The notes below the pieces were generated by a model. That model saw nothing but the letters and a program-made list of their open reading frames with translations. It made no database searches and was not told the DNA's origin. Positions 30,149 through 41,984 of a stretch of 64,000 bases of DNA are shown here, in pieces. The stretch's first letter is position 1. Each line of letters starts with the position of its first letter. A program made the translations under genes and the position numbers. The DNA comes from Lolium rigidum (lineage: Eukaryota; Streptophyta; Magnoliopsida; Poales; Poaceae), in NCBI RefSeq assembly GCF_022539505.1, contig NC_061510.1, positions 231,767,322 through 231,831,321 on the forward strand, written 5' to 3'.

Positions 30149-32745
30149 GGAGGTGCAGATTCACCCGACGGATCCAAAAAGACGACATCCATTGCAAACA
30201 ACATGGATATCGCATAGGAAAGCGCGCTCGTCGAGTTCCTCCGTGAGAACTGGAAAATCTTCGCATGGTGTCCAGCTGACATGCCAGGAGTACCCAGGGA
30301 ACTTGCCGAGCACCACCTAAATTTGGATCCAACAGCGAGACCAATCAAACAACCTTTGCGGCGTTTTTCGGAACCAAACCGCAAAGCTATGCTGTCAGAA
30401 ATAAATCGACTACAAGAAGCTGGTTTTATCAAAGAGATATTCACGAAGCCACATGGGTAGCAAATCCCGTGATGGTGCCAAAGAAAAACACTAAGGTCCT
30501 TCGCATGTGCGTCGACTTTACGTGTCTCAACAAACATTGTCCAAAGGATCACTTTCCCCTCCCGAGGATCGATCAAATTATCGACTCCACGGCTGGATGC
30601 GAACGTCTTTCCTTCCTGGACGCGTATTCTGGTTATAACCAGATCAGGTTAAAAGAAGAAGATGAAGTAAAGACCGCGTTCATTACACCTTATGGCGTGT
30701 TTTGTTACAGAACAATGCCCTTTGGTCTAAAAAATGCAGGAGCAACATATCAGAGGATGATGCAAAAGTGCTTGGCGACACAGATTGGGAAAAACGTGCA
30801 AGTATACATCGACGACGTTGTCATCACATCAAAAGAAGGATCAACACTGATAGAGGACCTCAAGGAAACGTTCGACAACCTCAACAAGTTCTGCCTGAAG
30901 TTGAACCCGACGAAGTGTTCCTTTGGTGTCCCAGCAGGAGAACTCTTGGGGTTTCTAGTCTCAGCAAGAGGGATTGAAGCAAATCCCGATAAAATACAAG
31001 CTATTGTAACAATGAGAAAACCAACAAAGTTGAAAGAGATACAACAGTTAACTGGGCGAATCGCAGCTTTGAGCAGATTCGTCGCCAGGCTAGGAGAAAA
31101 AGCATTACCATTTTATGCTTTGATAAAACAAGGAGACAAATTCCAGTGGAACGAAGAAGCCGACAGAGCTTTCGAAGATCTGAAGCGCAAAATCTCGACA
31201 CCACCAATCTTGGTGGCACCGAAGGAAAAGGAGCCTCTCCTGTTATATATCGCAGCCACGCCCCAAGTGGTGAGCACGGTGCTGGTTGTCGAAAGAGAAG
31301 AAGAAGGAAAACTCCACGGAGTACAAAGGCCAGTTTACTTCGTCAGCGAAGTTTTATCGCCATCAAAACAAAGGTATCCTCAGTACCAGAAGCTAGCATA
31401 TGGAGTGTTCACAACAGCACGAAAATTGCGCCACTATTTTTCGGCACATCCAATCATAGTGGTTAATGAGGCTCCTTTGTCAAATATACTGAACAACCCA
31501 GAAGCTACGGGTCGTGTCTCCCTTTGGGGAATAGAACTTTCCCCTCGGGACATCACGTATGAAAAAAGAAAAGCAATCAAGTCGCAAGTTCTGCCAGACT
31601 TCATTGCAGAGTGGATGGAGCTGCAAAACACAGGACCCCCAGACCTGTCGAGAACCTGGACCATGAATTTTGACGGGTCCAAAAGAGTAGAAGGAGCTGG
31701 AGCAGGAGTTATACTTATATCACCTGAAGGCGACAAATTGAAGTATATCCTTCGGATGACGTTCCCTAACGCATCTAACAATGAAGCAGAATATGAAGCC
31801 CTCATACACGGGATGAGGATGGCGAAAGCATGCGGCGCAACTCGACTAAAAATCTTTGGCGACTCACAATTGGTGGCCCAGCAAGTTATGAACCAATGTG
31901 ATGCAGTCAATGATAGCATGATAGCATACAAGGAGATGTACAATGAACTCGAGAAGCTATTCGATGGATGCGAGGTAAACCACATCAGTAGATTGAGCAA
32001 CGATGAAGCCGATGTCCTTGCAAACATCGGGTCGCAGTGTCTCCCAGTCCCGCCAGGAGTGTTTTGGGAAGAAATATCGGAGAGATCTACAAAGTCAAAA
32101 AAGGTGCAGAGAAAAGAAAAAACCTCGACACCCCTCGCAGAAACCACGGAGGATGAAGATGAACAAGAGCTTGTAATGATGGTACAGGTTCCTTGGATGC
32201 AAGCATATGTATCATACATCCTCAGGAAAGAAATACCCGACGATCCAGTTGAAGCAAGGCGAGTAATTCGACGGTCTAAAGCCTTCACGGTGGTCAAAGG
32301 AGAACTATACAAGCGAGGTATTTCAGGTGTTCTGCAAAGGTGTGTAACACCCGAAGAAGGAAGAGTAATTCTGAAGGACGTGCACGAAGGAATATGCGGC
32401 CACCACGCGAGTAGTCGAGCTATCGCGGCCAAGGTCTTTCGGGCAGGCTTCTACTGGTTGACAGCAATCGAGGACGCCAAAGAAATAGTAAGGACTTGTG
32501 ATGCGTGTCAAAGGTTCGCCGCAAAACCTCACTCTCCAGCAGCAGAACTAGCACCAATACCTTTGTCGTGGCCCTTTGCACAATGGGGACTCGATATGGT
32601 AGGCAAGTTACACAAATCATGGCCAGGAGGAAAGGAATACATGCTAGTAGCTGTCGACAAATTTACAAAGTGGATAGAAGGGAAGCCGATAAATTCGCCA
32701 GATGGAGCATCCGCAGTAAAATTCATAAAAGGCCTCGTCTTCTGA
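30149..32745 (+). pseudogene. pol: pol of element B: RT, two RNase H domains, integrase N-part
   Basis: Upstream of 30469 the frame is broken (a stop near 30217 and a 2-base shift near 30437). From 30469 a 758-codon frame holds: RT with LDAYSGY (residues 50-56) and YIDD (113-116); a first, Gypsy-type RNase H (about 255-345) whose expected catalytic Asp is absent (LYIAATPQ); a second RNase H (about 397-520) with FDGS (D402), AEYEAL (E441), FGDSQ (D465) and NDEAD (D512/D515); the integrase zinc finger (H639...H645, C677, C680) and the first catalytic Asp (LDMVG, D709). A TGA at 32743-32745, probably from CGA, cuts the integrase. Confidence 0.93.
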
Positions 32746-33429
32746 TTTGGAGTGCCTCATAGCATCGTCACGGACAATGGCAGTAACTTCACATCCAACG
32801 AATTCAAAGATTACTGCAAGGAAGTGGGTATCAAGCTGCACTTTGCGTCAGTTGCACATCCTCAAACCAACGGGCAGGTCGAGAAAGCCAATGGCATTAT
32901 CTGCAATGGCATCAAGAAACGTCTGTTGGGACCACTAGAAAAAGCTCGACATACCTGGCCTGAAGAACTACCAAGTGTGTTGTGGAGCATCCGAACAACA
33001 CCAAATACAGCGACACAAGAAACACCGTTTTTTCTGGTCCATGGCGCGGAGGCAGTACTTCCAATAGAAATAGAGCACGACTCCCCTAGAGTCACAGCAT
33101 ATGATGAAGAAGCGTCAAAGAAAGCATTGGAAGACGATGTCGATGCACTCGACGAAGCTCGAGACGAAGTATTATCAAGGGTCACCAAATATCAACAGGA
33201 CTTGAAGAATTACCACAGTCGACGTTTGCGGCCAAGATCTTTTCAAGTGGGGGACTTAGTTCTTCGGCTCACGCAAAAAAGTCATGAAAAGCTCGAGTCA
33301 CCATGGCTTGGTCCCTATATCGTCACGGAAGTAATTGGAGGAGGAGCATACAGGATAAAGGACAAGAAGACAGGGGTGGAGGAGCAAAACCCCTGGAACG
33401 TGGCGCAACTCAGGCGGTTCTACGCCTAA
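32746..33429 (+). pseudogene. Integrase core and C-terminal part of element B
   Basis: Same frame as the preceding segment, after the nonsense codon. FGVPHSIVTDNGSNF gives the second catalytic Asp and QVEKANG the Glu, 35 residues between them (D-D-35-E). The C-terminal part has DLVLRLTQKSHEKLESPWLG and GPYIVTEV, a GPY/F-type module, and ends ...AQLRRFYA. Integrase would insert the cDNA; TSD length (5 bp) agrees. Confidence 0.92.
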
Positions 33430-34147
33430 AGCTAAAATATAGTCCTTGTAAAAACTTCAATGTACTGAAACGCCCACAAGTTTTCAGACGCACTCTTTTC
33501 CTTTTTCGGGGCACCGAGTGGGGCCGGGAAAGGTTTTTAATGAGGCGGGCTCGTGGTGCTGCAATATAATAAAAATAGTGGAGATATACTTCTTATTTTT
33601 CGACACGCTCGGGGGCTCAACGCCCAAGTCTCAAAATACATGCAGTATAGATTCACTGAAATATTTCGCCTTGGTACATTAATACCTCGCTAAATATAAC
33701 AAAATCGAGAGCCAGCAATCATAAATATAGTGTACACATCAAAAATCGTAAGTGTCTTGGTTTAAAAACCTCGCCATGTAAATATAGAACTTCGACATCA
33801 AAGATACTCGAAGATTGGCAATCCATCCAAAGGACAAACAAGGATATCTTATTACAACAGAAAAGATAGATTTCAAGGAGGGAAAATAGTGCAACCTTCG
33901 CTCAGTTAGGCTCGGGGGCTTCAACAATATAAAGGACCTCAGCAATATACAACAAATTCCTTTGGAAATATAAAAAGAGGAGGGAAAACAAAAAAGAGCG
34001 AGATACAAGGTTTCCAATATAATACAAGTCAGTTAAATCCCAAGATAGTATCTACGGACAAACCCCTGGTTGTCTTATGTTCAGCATAAGAACCCTTGGT
34101 AAAAAACTCCGAGTCCATCCGAAGAAGTTCATCTATCATCGATTCAG
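33430..34147 (+). other. Spacer after pol in element B
   Basis: Non-coding. Holds two copies of the polypurine decamer CTCGGGGGCT (33608 and 33911), the same motif that abuts the 3' LTR at 39311. Confidence 0.85.
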
Positions 34148-35027
34148 CTACAGGGCTACCATTGCATCGATTGAGTCAATATCATTTTTCCGACGCGTTT
34201 TCTTGGCCAGGCAACCAGCAACAATCTTCGTCAGGTCCAACTTCGGATAACAAATGTTTATCATAATCATGGCAAATCTCGCTCCAGCAGTGAGTTGAGC
34301 CCGCACAAAGTTATGGATGCGAGGAGCATCTCTGAATACCTCCAATAATTCGGGAAGAGTTTTTGGAACCTCGTTTCGCGGAAATAGATTCCTATAGACA
34401 AGGGTTAATGTCGACGTGCAAAAGCTGAGAAAATCGCGCACTTGGCAAGCACGATCTTGGAACCTAACAATTTGTTGGGTTCGTTCAGGAGTGGCCCAGA
34501 ACAAACACCCATGATTAAGGGAGAGATTAACAAGAAGATTTGTCCTCTCATTCACTCTCTGATCTTCGGCAGCAGAATCAAGAACTGAGCCTGTTAAAAG
34601 CGACGGGGCAAGAAATTGGAAGAAAGGCACAGCAAGATAAAGAAGAGGCATCAAAAGAAAGCAAAAACGTACCTAGCATATCTGTGCTAGCTTCCAGCAT
34701 TAGCTCAAGCATACTATTTTCTCGGGTTGTGGCTCCCTTTGCTTCCGAGTACGGCGGCATCCCTAGCAGCCATAGCTTCTTTGGCTTGATGAAGAGCAAG
34801 TTTTTCTCCTTCAGAGGCTTTCCGAGATTGTTCCATCATGGCCAAAGTTTGTTTCTTCATAGATTGAAGTTGTTGTCGAAGTTCTTGCAAACCTTCCGAC
34901 AACTGTCCGCTTGATGAACTCTCGAGGAGATTATGGTCGACTAGTATTTTCTTCGAGAAGGAAGATGCAGGTGAAGCAGCGGCAGAACAAGGAGGGGTCG
35001 AGTAGTTATCAAATATTAACTGGAAAA
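34148..35027 (-). pseudogene. Second antisense coding cassette of element B (coiled coil + C-terminal domain)
   Basis: Two exons on the minus strand. Exon 35027-34673 follows an acceptor (TTTTCCAG) and is open: Ser/Ala-rich start, then a coiled-coil region (LSEGLQELRQQLQSMKKQTL, EGEKLALHQAKEAMAARD). An 82-bp intron with GT..AG (34672-34591) is removed in frame (STDMLG|SVLDSAAEDQRVNE). Exon 34590-34148 has FPRNEVPKTLPELLEVFRD and ends MVAL. The layout repeats that of exons 5-6 of the main antisense gene, so this looks like a duplicated 3' cassette or alternative terminal exons. No separate promoter or start is evident. Confidence 0.6.
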
Positions 35028-35200
35028 GAAAGGCCCAGGATCAATGAAAAGCACGAAGGGAAATTTCATTACTTGCTAGAAAATTTACACGGGTATTACA
35101 AAAGAAAGTTCTCCAGGAGGACTAAGTGAGTAATTGTCGCCAAGGCTAAAAATGGCGACAAGAGCAAAAGAAACAGAAAAAGAAACAAGGAGGCATGCAA

Positions 35201-37933
35201 CTAGACCTCCGGCCTCGAGGAGCTAGGAGTCGAAGCTGGCCTGATCCCGAGATACGCCAAGATCTTCTTCGTGTTGGGCTTGGCCGCCTTAATCAGCGAC
35301 TTCCACCTTGCTTGTTCTATTTGCTCGGTGTCGCCAACTTTCATCCAGTCAATAGTCCGGTGACTATCAGCAACCAACGCGACAGTGTTCTCAACGGCAA
35401 CCTTCATATTTTCGTGGCGCACCTTCAGTCCAAGGTCTTCCGATGTATTGAACATCTTGGCAAGGTTGAGGAAAGTTGCAGGCTCCTCTTTCTTCGGGAA
35501 GAAGTAGGGGAACAATGCAGACAACACTGCGTTAGCATTCGACACACCTTCGCGAATCTCGGACCCATGAAGCTCCAGATAGGAAAGTGCGTCAAGGACG
35601 GGGTCATTGACAGGATTCGTCAGATCAAAATCCTGGTTTGTTTGGGCTGTCAAGGAAACAAAGCATTAGTGAACAGACAAGAAAACAGCGATTCCCATAA
35701 AAACAGAAGAGATCAGCAAACTTACTGAAAGTGCGGCGACTCTGAGTTCTCAGGCGCTTGAGGATTCCTTCTTCACGAGAAGCTTGCGCAGCCTTGTGCT
35801 CATCTAAGGCAGTTGTAGCATCCTCAAGTTTTTTCTGCAATTCCTCGACACCAGCGGCTTTTGCCTTAGCTTCGTCAGCTCCGGCCTTGGCTTTGCTAGC
35901 AGCGAGGTCGGCTTTCTTGCGAGCCGCCTCACTTTGCTCAAGTTTTCGAGCAAGAGTGTCGGCGCGTTTGTTGGCCTCGGCAAGTTTCTCTGTCGAGATA
36001 TGAAAAAGAGAGCGAATAAAGATTAAAAATCGCGACAAGCAACAGAAGTAAATAAGCAAGGAAAAACAGCAAGTGTAAAAGTCGTTACCTTCGGCTCTAC
36101 TAGCATATTCACGGTACCCAATAAATTGGGAACCGATGCGGAGAAGATCCTTGATCATAGGCTGTTCAAGGAGAACATAGCAAGAGAAACATCGGCATGA
36201 AAAAGAGAAGGTGTAGGAAAACAAAATAAGGAAAATATAGATGTCAACAAGCTTACATCATCTAGGAGAAGAGTCGATGAACTGCCCAACTGAGGGGCAG
36301 GTTCAGCAATCTTTTCAACCCTTGTCCTTTTTGGTGAAGGAGCAAGGGGGCTTGATGGTGGAGTAGTGGTGACGACGTTTTGTTGAGGAGGCGACGTTTC
36401 ATCTCCTTCAACTAGCGTGTCTGAGACAAGTACAGTACGTGACGTGCTTGTCCGAGGAGCCACGTCAGTAACTGGTACTTCTTCTTCCTCATCACTATTG
36501 AACAAAAATCGACAGTATAAAAAGCAAGACAAGATAAATATTTCGAGTACAAAAAAAAAGGGGAGAGATAAAGTCGACTTACGAGCTGATGAGGGATTCA
36601 ACATAAGGATCATAAGCTGCCTTCGGATGAGAAGGAACAACTTCTTCAGCCTTAGAAGTGCCAGAATCCTCGGCATCAGTCCTTTTCCTTTTGTTCCTTG
36701 GAGAAACAGCAGGAGGAAGGGATTCAGTCGATTCACTGGCCTCAGACTCAACTTCTTTTTCATGAGAAGCCGCAGATTTGTGAGAACCCGCGACTTCACT
36801 TTCAGGAATAGAAGAACCTTGAATATCTTCGGCAATGATGGCTCTGTTCTTCGACTTCTCCACCCTCGGGAAGAGGAGGAAGGGAAGTCATAGTAGGATG
36901 GTCCTGTAAAAAATAGAAACCAAAGGAAAATTAAAGAGATGACAATACAATGAGATGCGAGAAAAAGTGCGCATCAAGATAAAAATTCGGAAAGACAAAA
37001 TACCTCGGGGAGTGGATTGGTGGAGCTGTATGGTTCCACGCGACAAGAGGAAGGAACTGGATCTTTGCCCAGGCGAGAAAGTCTTCGAACCAACTTCTCC
37101 AAGTCCTTGGTGGAAAGGTCACCGGAGATTCTGTTGGCGTCATTTTTACCAGAGTACGTCCAAAGGGGATTTTTGCGAGCCTGCGAGAGGCTGCACTCTA
37201 ATCCTAAGGAAGTAGGCGGTGATTTGAACACCGGACAGCTCTTTGCCTCGAGTGTTTTGAAGGCGACGAATGCGAGACATGAGTGCCTCTGTCGCCTTTT
37301 TCTCTTCCTCGAAGCTTCGGCATCCCGGGAGCGGCGACGCTGAATTTTGGCATTTCCGTCGAAAGGAATTATGTTGTGCTCAACGGAGTTGGCGCTTTCT
37401 TCGTGAATGTAGAGCCACTTTTTGCGCCATCCTTGGACAGAATCGGGGAACTTGACATCGAAATAGTCGGCATCGGTACGAACACGGATAACAACGCCAC
37501 CTATGTTATAAGTGACGTTGTGGGAGCCATTGCGGCGAATGCAGAAAATGCGCTTCCAAAGAGCCCAATTGGGAGCGACTCCAAGGAAGCATTCGCAAAG
37601 GGTGATAAAAATAGAAATATGAAGGATGGAATTGGGGGTCAGATGGTGCAGCTGAATCCCATAAACGAAAAGAAGGCCGCGGAGGAAATCGTGGATTGGA
37701 GGTGAAAGGCCGCGGATTAGATGGTCAACAAAACTAACCCGGTACTCCATTGGAGGATTGGGGTAGCTTTCGTCGCTAGGAAAGCGGATGGCGTCCTCCT
37801 TCTTCATAAGGCCGAGCCTCTTCAGCATGTTGGTATCTTGGTTGGAGATTTTCGATCTCTCCCACTCAAGATCCTCGGCGGCCATCTTGGATTTCGGAGT
37901 GCTGTGACGAGTTAGGCGCGCACGCGGTGGCAT
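35201..37933 (-). CDS. Spliced antisense gene of element B (PF04195-like), 6 exons
   Basis: Minus strand, ATG 37933 (MPPRARLTRHSTPK). Predicted exons: 37933-37004, 36903-36583, 36494-36257, 36161-36089, 35989-35726, 35646-35201, with five GT..AG introns of 79-100 bp. Exon 1 carries the 'putative gypsy type transposon' domain (DHLIRGLSPPIHDFLRGLLF, HLTPNSILHISIFITL, SVQGWRKKWLYI). Exons 2-3 are acidic and Ser/Pro-rich with a basic patch (RNKRKRTD). Exon 5 is a coiled coil (KLAEANKRADTLARKLEQSE). Exon 6 is the conserved C-terminus ending SSSRPEV. Junction phases agree; the one defect seen is a 1-nt shift near 36860 in exon 2. About 756 residues if read through. Function unknown. Confidence 0.72.
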
Positions 37934-38055
37934 TAACGGCAATGGGCAGAGCAATGTATGCGCGTGCGGAAAATCAGAGAGAGTTGGGCGCAGGGGAAGT
38001 TTTGCAAAGAGGAACAGGTGAGCGGCGCAAGTGAGGGGATGAACGGAGGTTGAAG

Positions 38056-38070
38056 AAAGGTTTATATAAG
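38056..38070 (-). promoter_or_regulatory. TATA box for the antisense gene of element B
   Basis: CTTATATAAA on the minus strand at 38061-38070, about 130 bp upstream of ATG 37933. The homologous gene in A' has a TATA-like box at almost the same distance, supporting a real antisense promoter. Confidence 0.55.
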
Positions 38071-39322
38071 AATTGGGTGAAGCAGTGTGCCGTTGGATGA
38101 GGAAATCGTGTGGTGAGAATAGATCTTCTAGATACAAGGGCAAAAAAGTATTTTTACTGAGATAGGCGTTACCGTACGTGCGCCAGAAAAAGCGGAGGAC
38201 GTGTGTCCCCCACTTGCACGACGTGTCAACGTGGTGGGAACAATGGACCCACAAGGCAGAAAAATTTCAACTATTAACAGAGCTGAAGAGAATTTGACAA
38301 AGTAAAATATGTCGACAAGGAAAGTAAAAGGAGAATGGCGACAGGAGAAGTTATTTGAATATTTCGGGAGCCTTTGGTCAGAAACAAGTTTTTGCCCAAA
38401 TGCTCGGGGGCTACTTCGAGAAAAGTAAAATTTCGACTGTGGCAAATATAGAAATTGTGGGAGCCTACAACCAAGCACAAGTTCTTGGCTGTAGCCTCGG
38501 GGGCTACTCCCATCGGGAGCGCTGTTCGCGCACCCGAGAGATAAAAAAAAAGAAAAGAAGAAAAGAGAGAGAAAGAATATCGGGAGATAATGGCAATACA
38601 GCGACAAGGTAGACTAAAATGTTGACCCTACAACCAAGCACAAGTTCTTGGTTGTAGCCTCGGGGGCTACTCCCATCGGGAACGCTGTTCGCGTGCCCGA
38701 TGAAATATAAAAATGAAAAAGAAAGAAAGATAGAAAAGCAAGAGAGTATATTTCGAGTTATAATTAACTCTACATATACTCCCATCGGGAGATTAATATA
38801 AGTCATATTTGACTCGATAAAATGTGCCATTCCAACAGCCGGAAAAGCACTCGACAATATATTCTCGAACGCCAAAGTTGCGATCAATTTCTGAATGCCG
38901 CAAATTTGCGAAGGTAAGACCCCGGATCTATTCTGCTGGGCGTGGCATCGCCGAAGACTGCGCTCTGCTACTTTTATCCGTATCAACGGATACGAAGAAA
39001 AATCCTAACGGACGCGTTAGGTACTCGATAAATTTGGCTGGGACTCGGCAGAATGGTAAGACCTTAAGCGGCACTGTCGAAGTTTGCACCGATATCCCGA
39101 GATCATGTCCAGGGACGTGATCTTGAAGTAGGTTTTTGCGGATTGCCACTAGAGCAGTTAACTAGTACCTGATCCGTCAGATGAACTAGCCCCAACTACC
39201 AATATCCCTGTGCAATATAGAAATTTATATAAAGAAATATAGAAAAGTTTAAATTGTTGAATAAGAATAAGCAGTGGAGATTTTCCCTGATTCTACGATT
39301 CAAGCAAAATCTCGGGGGCTAT
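38071..39322 (+). other. 3' non-coding region and polypurine tract of element B
   Basis: No gene. Contains CTCGGGGGCT at 38403, 38496, 38659 and 39311; the last is the tract next to the 3' LTR (39323). Two of the internal copies sit in a hairpin-prone repeat with CTCCCATCGGGAG/A. On the minus strand this is the distal promoter region of the antisense gene. Confidence 0.85.
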
Positions 39323-39706
39323 CGACATAGGCATCCCAAATGGGCCTGCCAAAGATAGTACCCGGGGTTTTATGAAGGCCCACTACCCGAAGAATAAGAA
39401 GGTTCGAGAGCCCAAGATATGTTAAGGAAAGTAGAATTGTAATAGGAAGTGTTGTTTGTAAATGCGGCGGGATGAGTTAGAAACCGTCCCGGACTACGTA
39501 ACTTGTACAAAACGAAACCCTCGGCTCCACCTCTTATATAAAGGGGAGTCGAGGGACGAGGAGATCATCGAATCATTGTCTGCAAACCCTAGTTTTCATA
39601 ATCGTCGAGTACTTTTCGGCTGAAACCTTCGAGATCTACTTGCCCTCTACTTCTAACTAAACCCTAGCCTACAATCCATAGGCATTGATAAGTTAATCCC
39701 TTGTCA
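39323..39706 (+). repeat. 3' LTR of element B
   Basis: 384 bp; first base changed (CGACATAGG instead of TGACATAGG), which would destroy the canonical TG terminus. Followed by the TSD CCCAT. Confidence 0.97.
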
Positions 39707-39711
39707 CCCAT

Positions 39712-40399
39712 TGTGACACTTGGTTAAAACATGTGTATTGTGATGATCCGGTAGTCCAAGCTAATTAGGACAAGGTGCGGGCACTATTAGTATACTATGC
39801 ATGAGACTTGCAACTTGTAAGATATAATTTTCATAACTCATATGCTTTATTACTACCGTTGACAAAATTGTTTCATGTTTTCAAAATAAAAGCTTTAGCA
39901 CAAATATAGCAATCGATGCTTTCCTCTTTGAAGGACCTTTCTTTTACTTTTATGTTGAGTCAGTTCACCTATTTATCTCCACCTCAAGAAGCAAACACTT
40001 GTGTGAACTGTGCATTGATTCCTACATACTTGCATACTGCACTTGTTATATTACTCTATGTTGACAATTATCCATGAGATATACATGTTATAAGTTGAAA
40101 GCAACCGCTGAAACTTAATCTTCCTTTGTGTTGCTTCAATACCTTTACTTTGATTTATTGCTTTATGAGTTAACTCTTATGCAAGACTTATTGATGCTTG
40201 TCTTGAAGTACTATTCATGAAAAGTCTTTGCTTTATGATTCACTTGTTTACTCATGTCATTACCATTGTTTTGATCGCTGCATTCATTACATATGTTTAC
40301 AAATAGTATGATCAAGGTTATGATGGCATGTCACTTCAGAAATTATCTTTGTTATCGTTTTACCTGCTCGGGACGAGCGAGAACTAAGCTTGGGGATGC
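39712..40399 (+). other. 3' non-coding region of element A, right part
   Basis: Continues the sequence interrupted at 26615 (GGTACC CCAT|TGTGACACTTGG in the uninterrupted relatives C and D). Ends with a hairpin GCTCGGGACGAGC (40366-40378) and the polypurine tract AAGCTTGGGGATGC. Confidence 0.9.
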
Positions 40400-41984
40400 T
40401 GATACGTCTCCGACGTATCGATAATTTCTTATGTTCCATGCCACATTATTGATGATATCTACATGTTTTATGCACACTTTATGTCATATTCGTGCATTTT
40501 ACTGGAACTAACCTATTAACAAGATGCCGAAGAGCTAGTTGCTTGTTTTCTGCTGTTTTTGGTTTCAGAAATCCTAGTAACGAAATATTCTCGGAATTGG
40601 ACGAAATCAACGCCCAGGGTCCTATTTTGCCACGAAGCTTCCAGAAGACCGAAGAGGAGTCGAAGTGGGGCCACGAGGGGCCGCCACCATAGGGCGGCGC
40701 GGCCCGGGCCCCGGCCGCGCCGACCTATGGTGTGGGGCCCTCGTGTGGCCCCCACGTTGCCCTTCCGCCTACTTAAAGCCTCCGTCGCGAAAACCCCGAA
40801 CGGAGAACCACGATACGGAAAACCTTGCGAGACGCCGCCGCCGCCAATCCCATCTCGGGGGATTCCGGAGATCTCCTCCGGCACCCTGCCGGAGAGGGGA
40901 TTCATCTCCCGGAGGACTCTTCACCGCCATGGTCGCCTCCGGAGTGATGAGTGAGTAGTTCACCCCTGGACTATGGGTCCATAGCAGTAGCTAGATGGTT
41001 GTCTTCATTGTTGGATCTTGTGAGCTGCCTAACATGATCAAGATCATCTATCTGTAATGCTATATGTTGTGTTTGTCGGGATCCGATGAATAGAGAATAC
41101 CATGTTATGTTAATTATCAAGTTATTACCTATGTGTTGTTTATGATCTTGCGTGCTCTCCGTTATTAGTAGAAGCTCTGGCCAAGTTTTTGCTCTTAACT
41201 CCAAGAGGGAGTATTTATGCTCGATAGTGGGTTCATGCCTGCATTGACACCTAGGACAGTGACAGAAAGTTCTAAGGTTGTGTTGTGCTTGTTGCCACTA
41301 GGGATAAAACATTGATGCTATGTCTAAGGATGTAGTTGTTGATTACATTACGCACCATACTTAATGCAATTGTCTGTTGCTTTGCAACTTAATACTGGAA
41401 GGGGTTCGGATGATAACCTGAAGGTGGACTTTTTAGCCATAGATGCAGTTGGATGGCGGTCTATGTACTTTGTCGTAATGCCCAATTAAATCTCACTTGT
41501 ACTTATCATGACATGTATGTGCATTGTTATGCCCTCTCTATTTGTCAATTGCCCGACTGTAATTTGTTCACCCAACATGCTTTTATCTTATGGGAGAGAC
41601 ACCTCTAGTGAGCTGTGGACCCCGGTCCATTCTTTTATACTTGAAATACAAATCTGCTGCAATACTTGTTCTTTACTATTTTCTTGCAAACAATCATCTT
41701 CCACACAATACGGTTAATCCTTTGTTACATCAAGCCGGTGAGATTGACAACCTCATCTGTTTCGTTGGGGCAAAGTACTTTGGTTGTGTTGTGCGGGTTC
41801 CACGTTGGCGCCGGAATCCCTGGTGTTGCGCCGCACTACATCCCGCCGCCATCAACCTTCAACGTGCTTCTTGGCTCCTCCTGGTTCGATAAACCTTGGT
41901 TTCTTTCTGAGGGAAAACTTGCTGCTGTGCGCATCATACCTTCCTCTTGGGGTTCCCAACGAACGTGTGAATTACATGCCATCA
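40400..41984 (+). repeat. 3' LTR of element A
   Basis: Partner of 22217-23781; ends ACATGCCATCA and is followed by the TSD CCTCA. Confidence 0.95.

Larger units (their letters stand above)
26616..39706 (+). mobile_element. Tat-lineage Gypsy retrotransposon B, 13.1 kb
   Basis: TSD CCCAT at 26611-26615 and 39707-39711. LTRs of 385 and 384 bp, PBS, broken gag, protease, RT, RNase H, a second RNase H, integrase, then a long 3' region carrying a spliced antisense gene, and a polypurine tract. Dual RNase H and antisense ORFs between pol and the 3' LTR are hallmarks of the plant Tat lineage. LTR divergence by eye is about 6 substitutions and 1 indel. The sense genes have several stops and frameshifts, so the element is defective. 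Confidence 0.95.
22217..41984 (+). mobile_element. Non-autonomous LTR retrotransposon A (Fatima-like?), hosting element B
   Basis: TSD CCTCA at 22212-22216 and 41985-41989. LTRs at 22217-23781 and 40400-41984; PBS just after the 5' LTR; polypurine tract AAGCTTGGGGATGC at 40386-40399. Element B (26616-39706) is nested inside with its own TSD; without it, A is about 6.7 kb. The only coding region is a 226-residue gag-like ORF; no protease, RT or integrase exists, so A needs helper functions. The LTR start (TGATACGTCTCCGACGTATC) resembles what I recall of the Triticeae Gypsy family Fatima; the name is unverified. Confidence 0.93.

Noticed and set aside
31434..32432. 332-codon minus-strand ORF opposite the RT/RNase H of element B
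   Set aside because: Shadow of the sense pol frame; no domain and no start or promoter context, unlike the spliced antisense gene at 35201-37933.
36155..36835. 226-codon minus-strand ORF in element B
   Set aside because: Not a separate gene: it contains exon 3 of the spliced antisense gene read through its introns.
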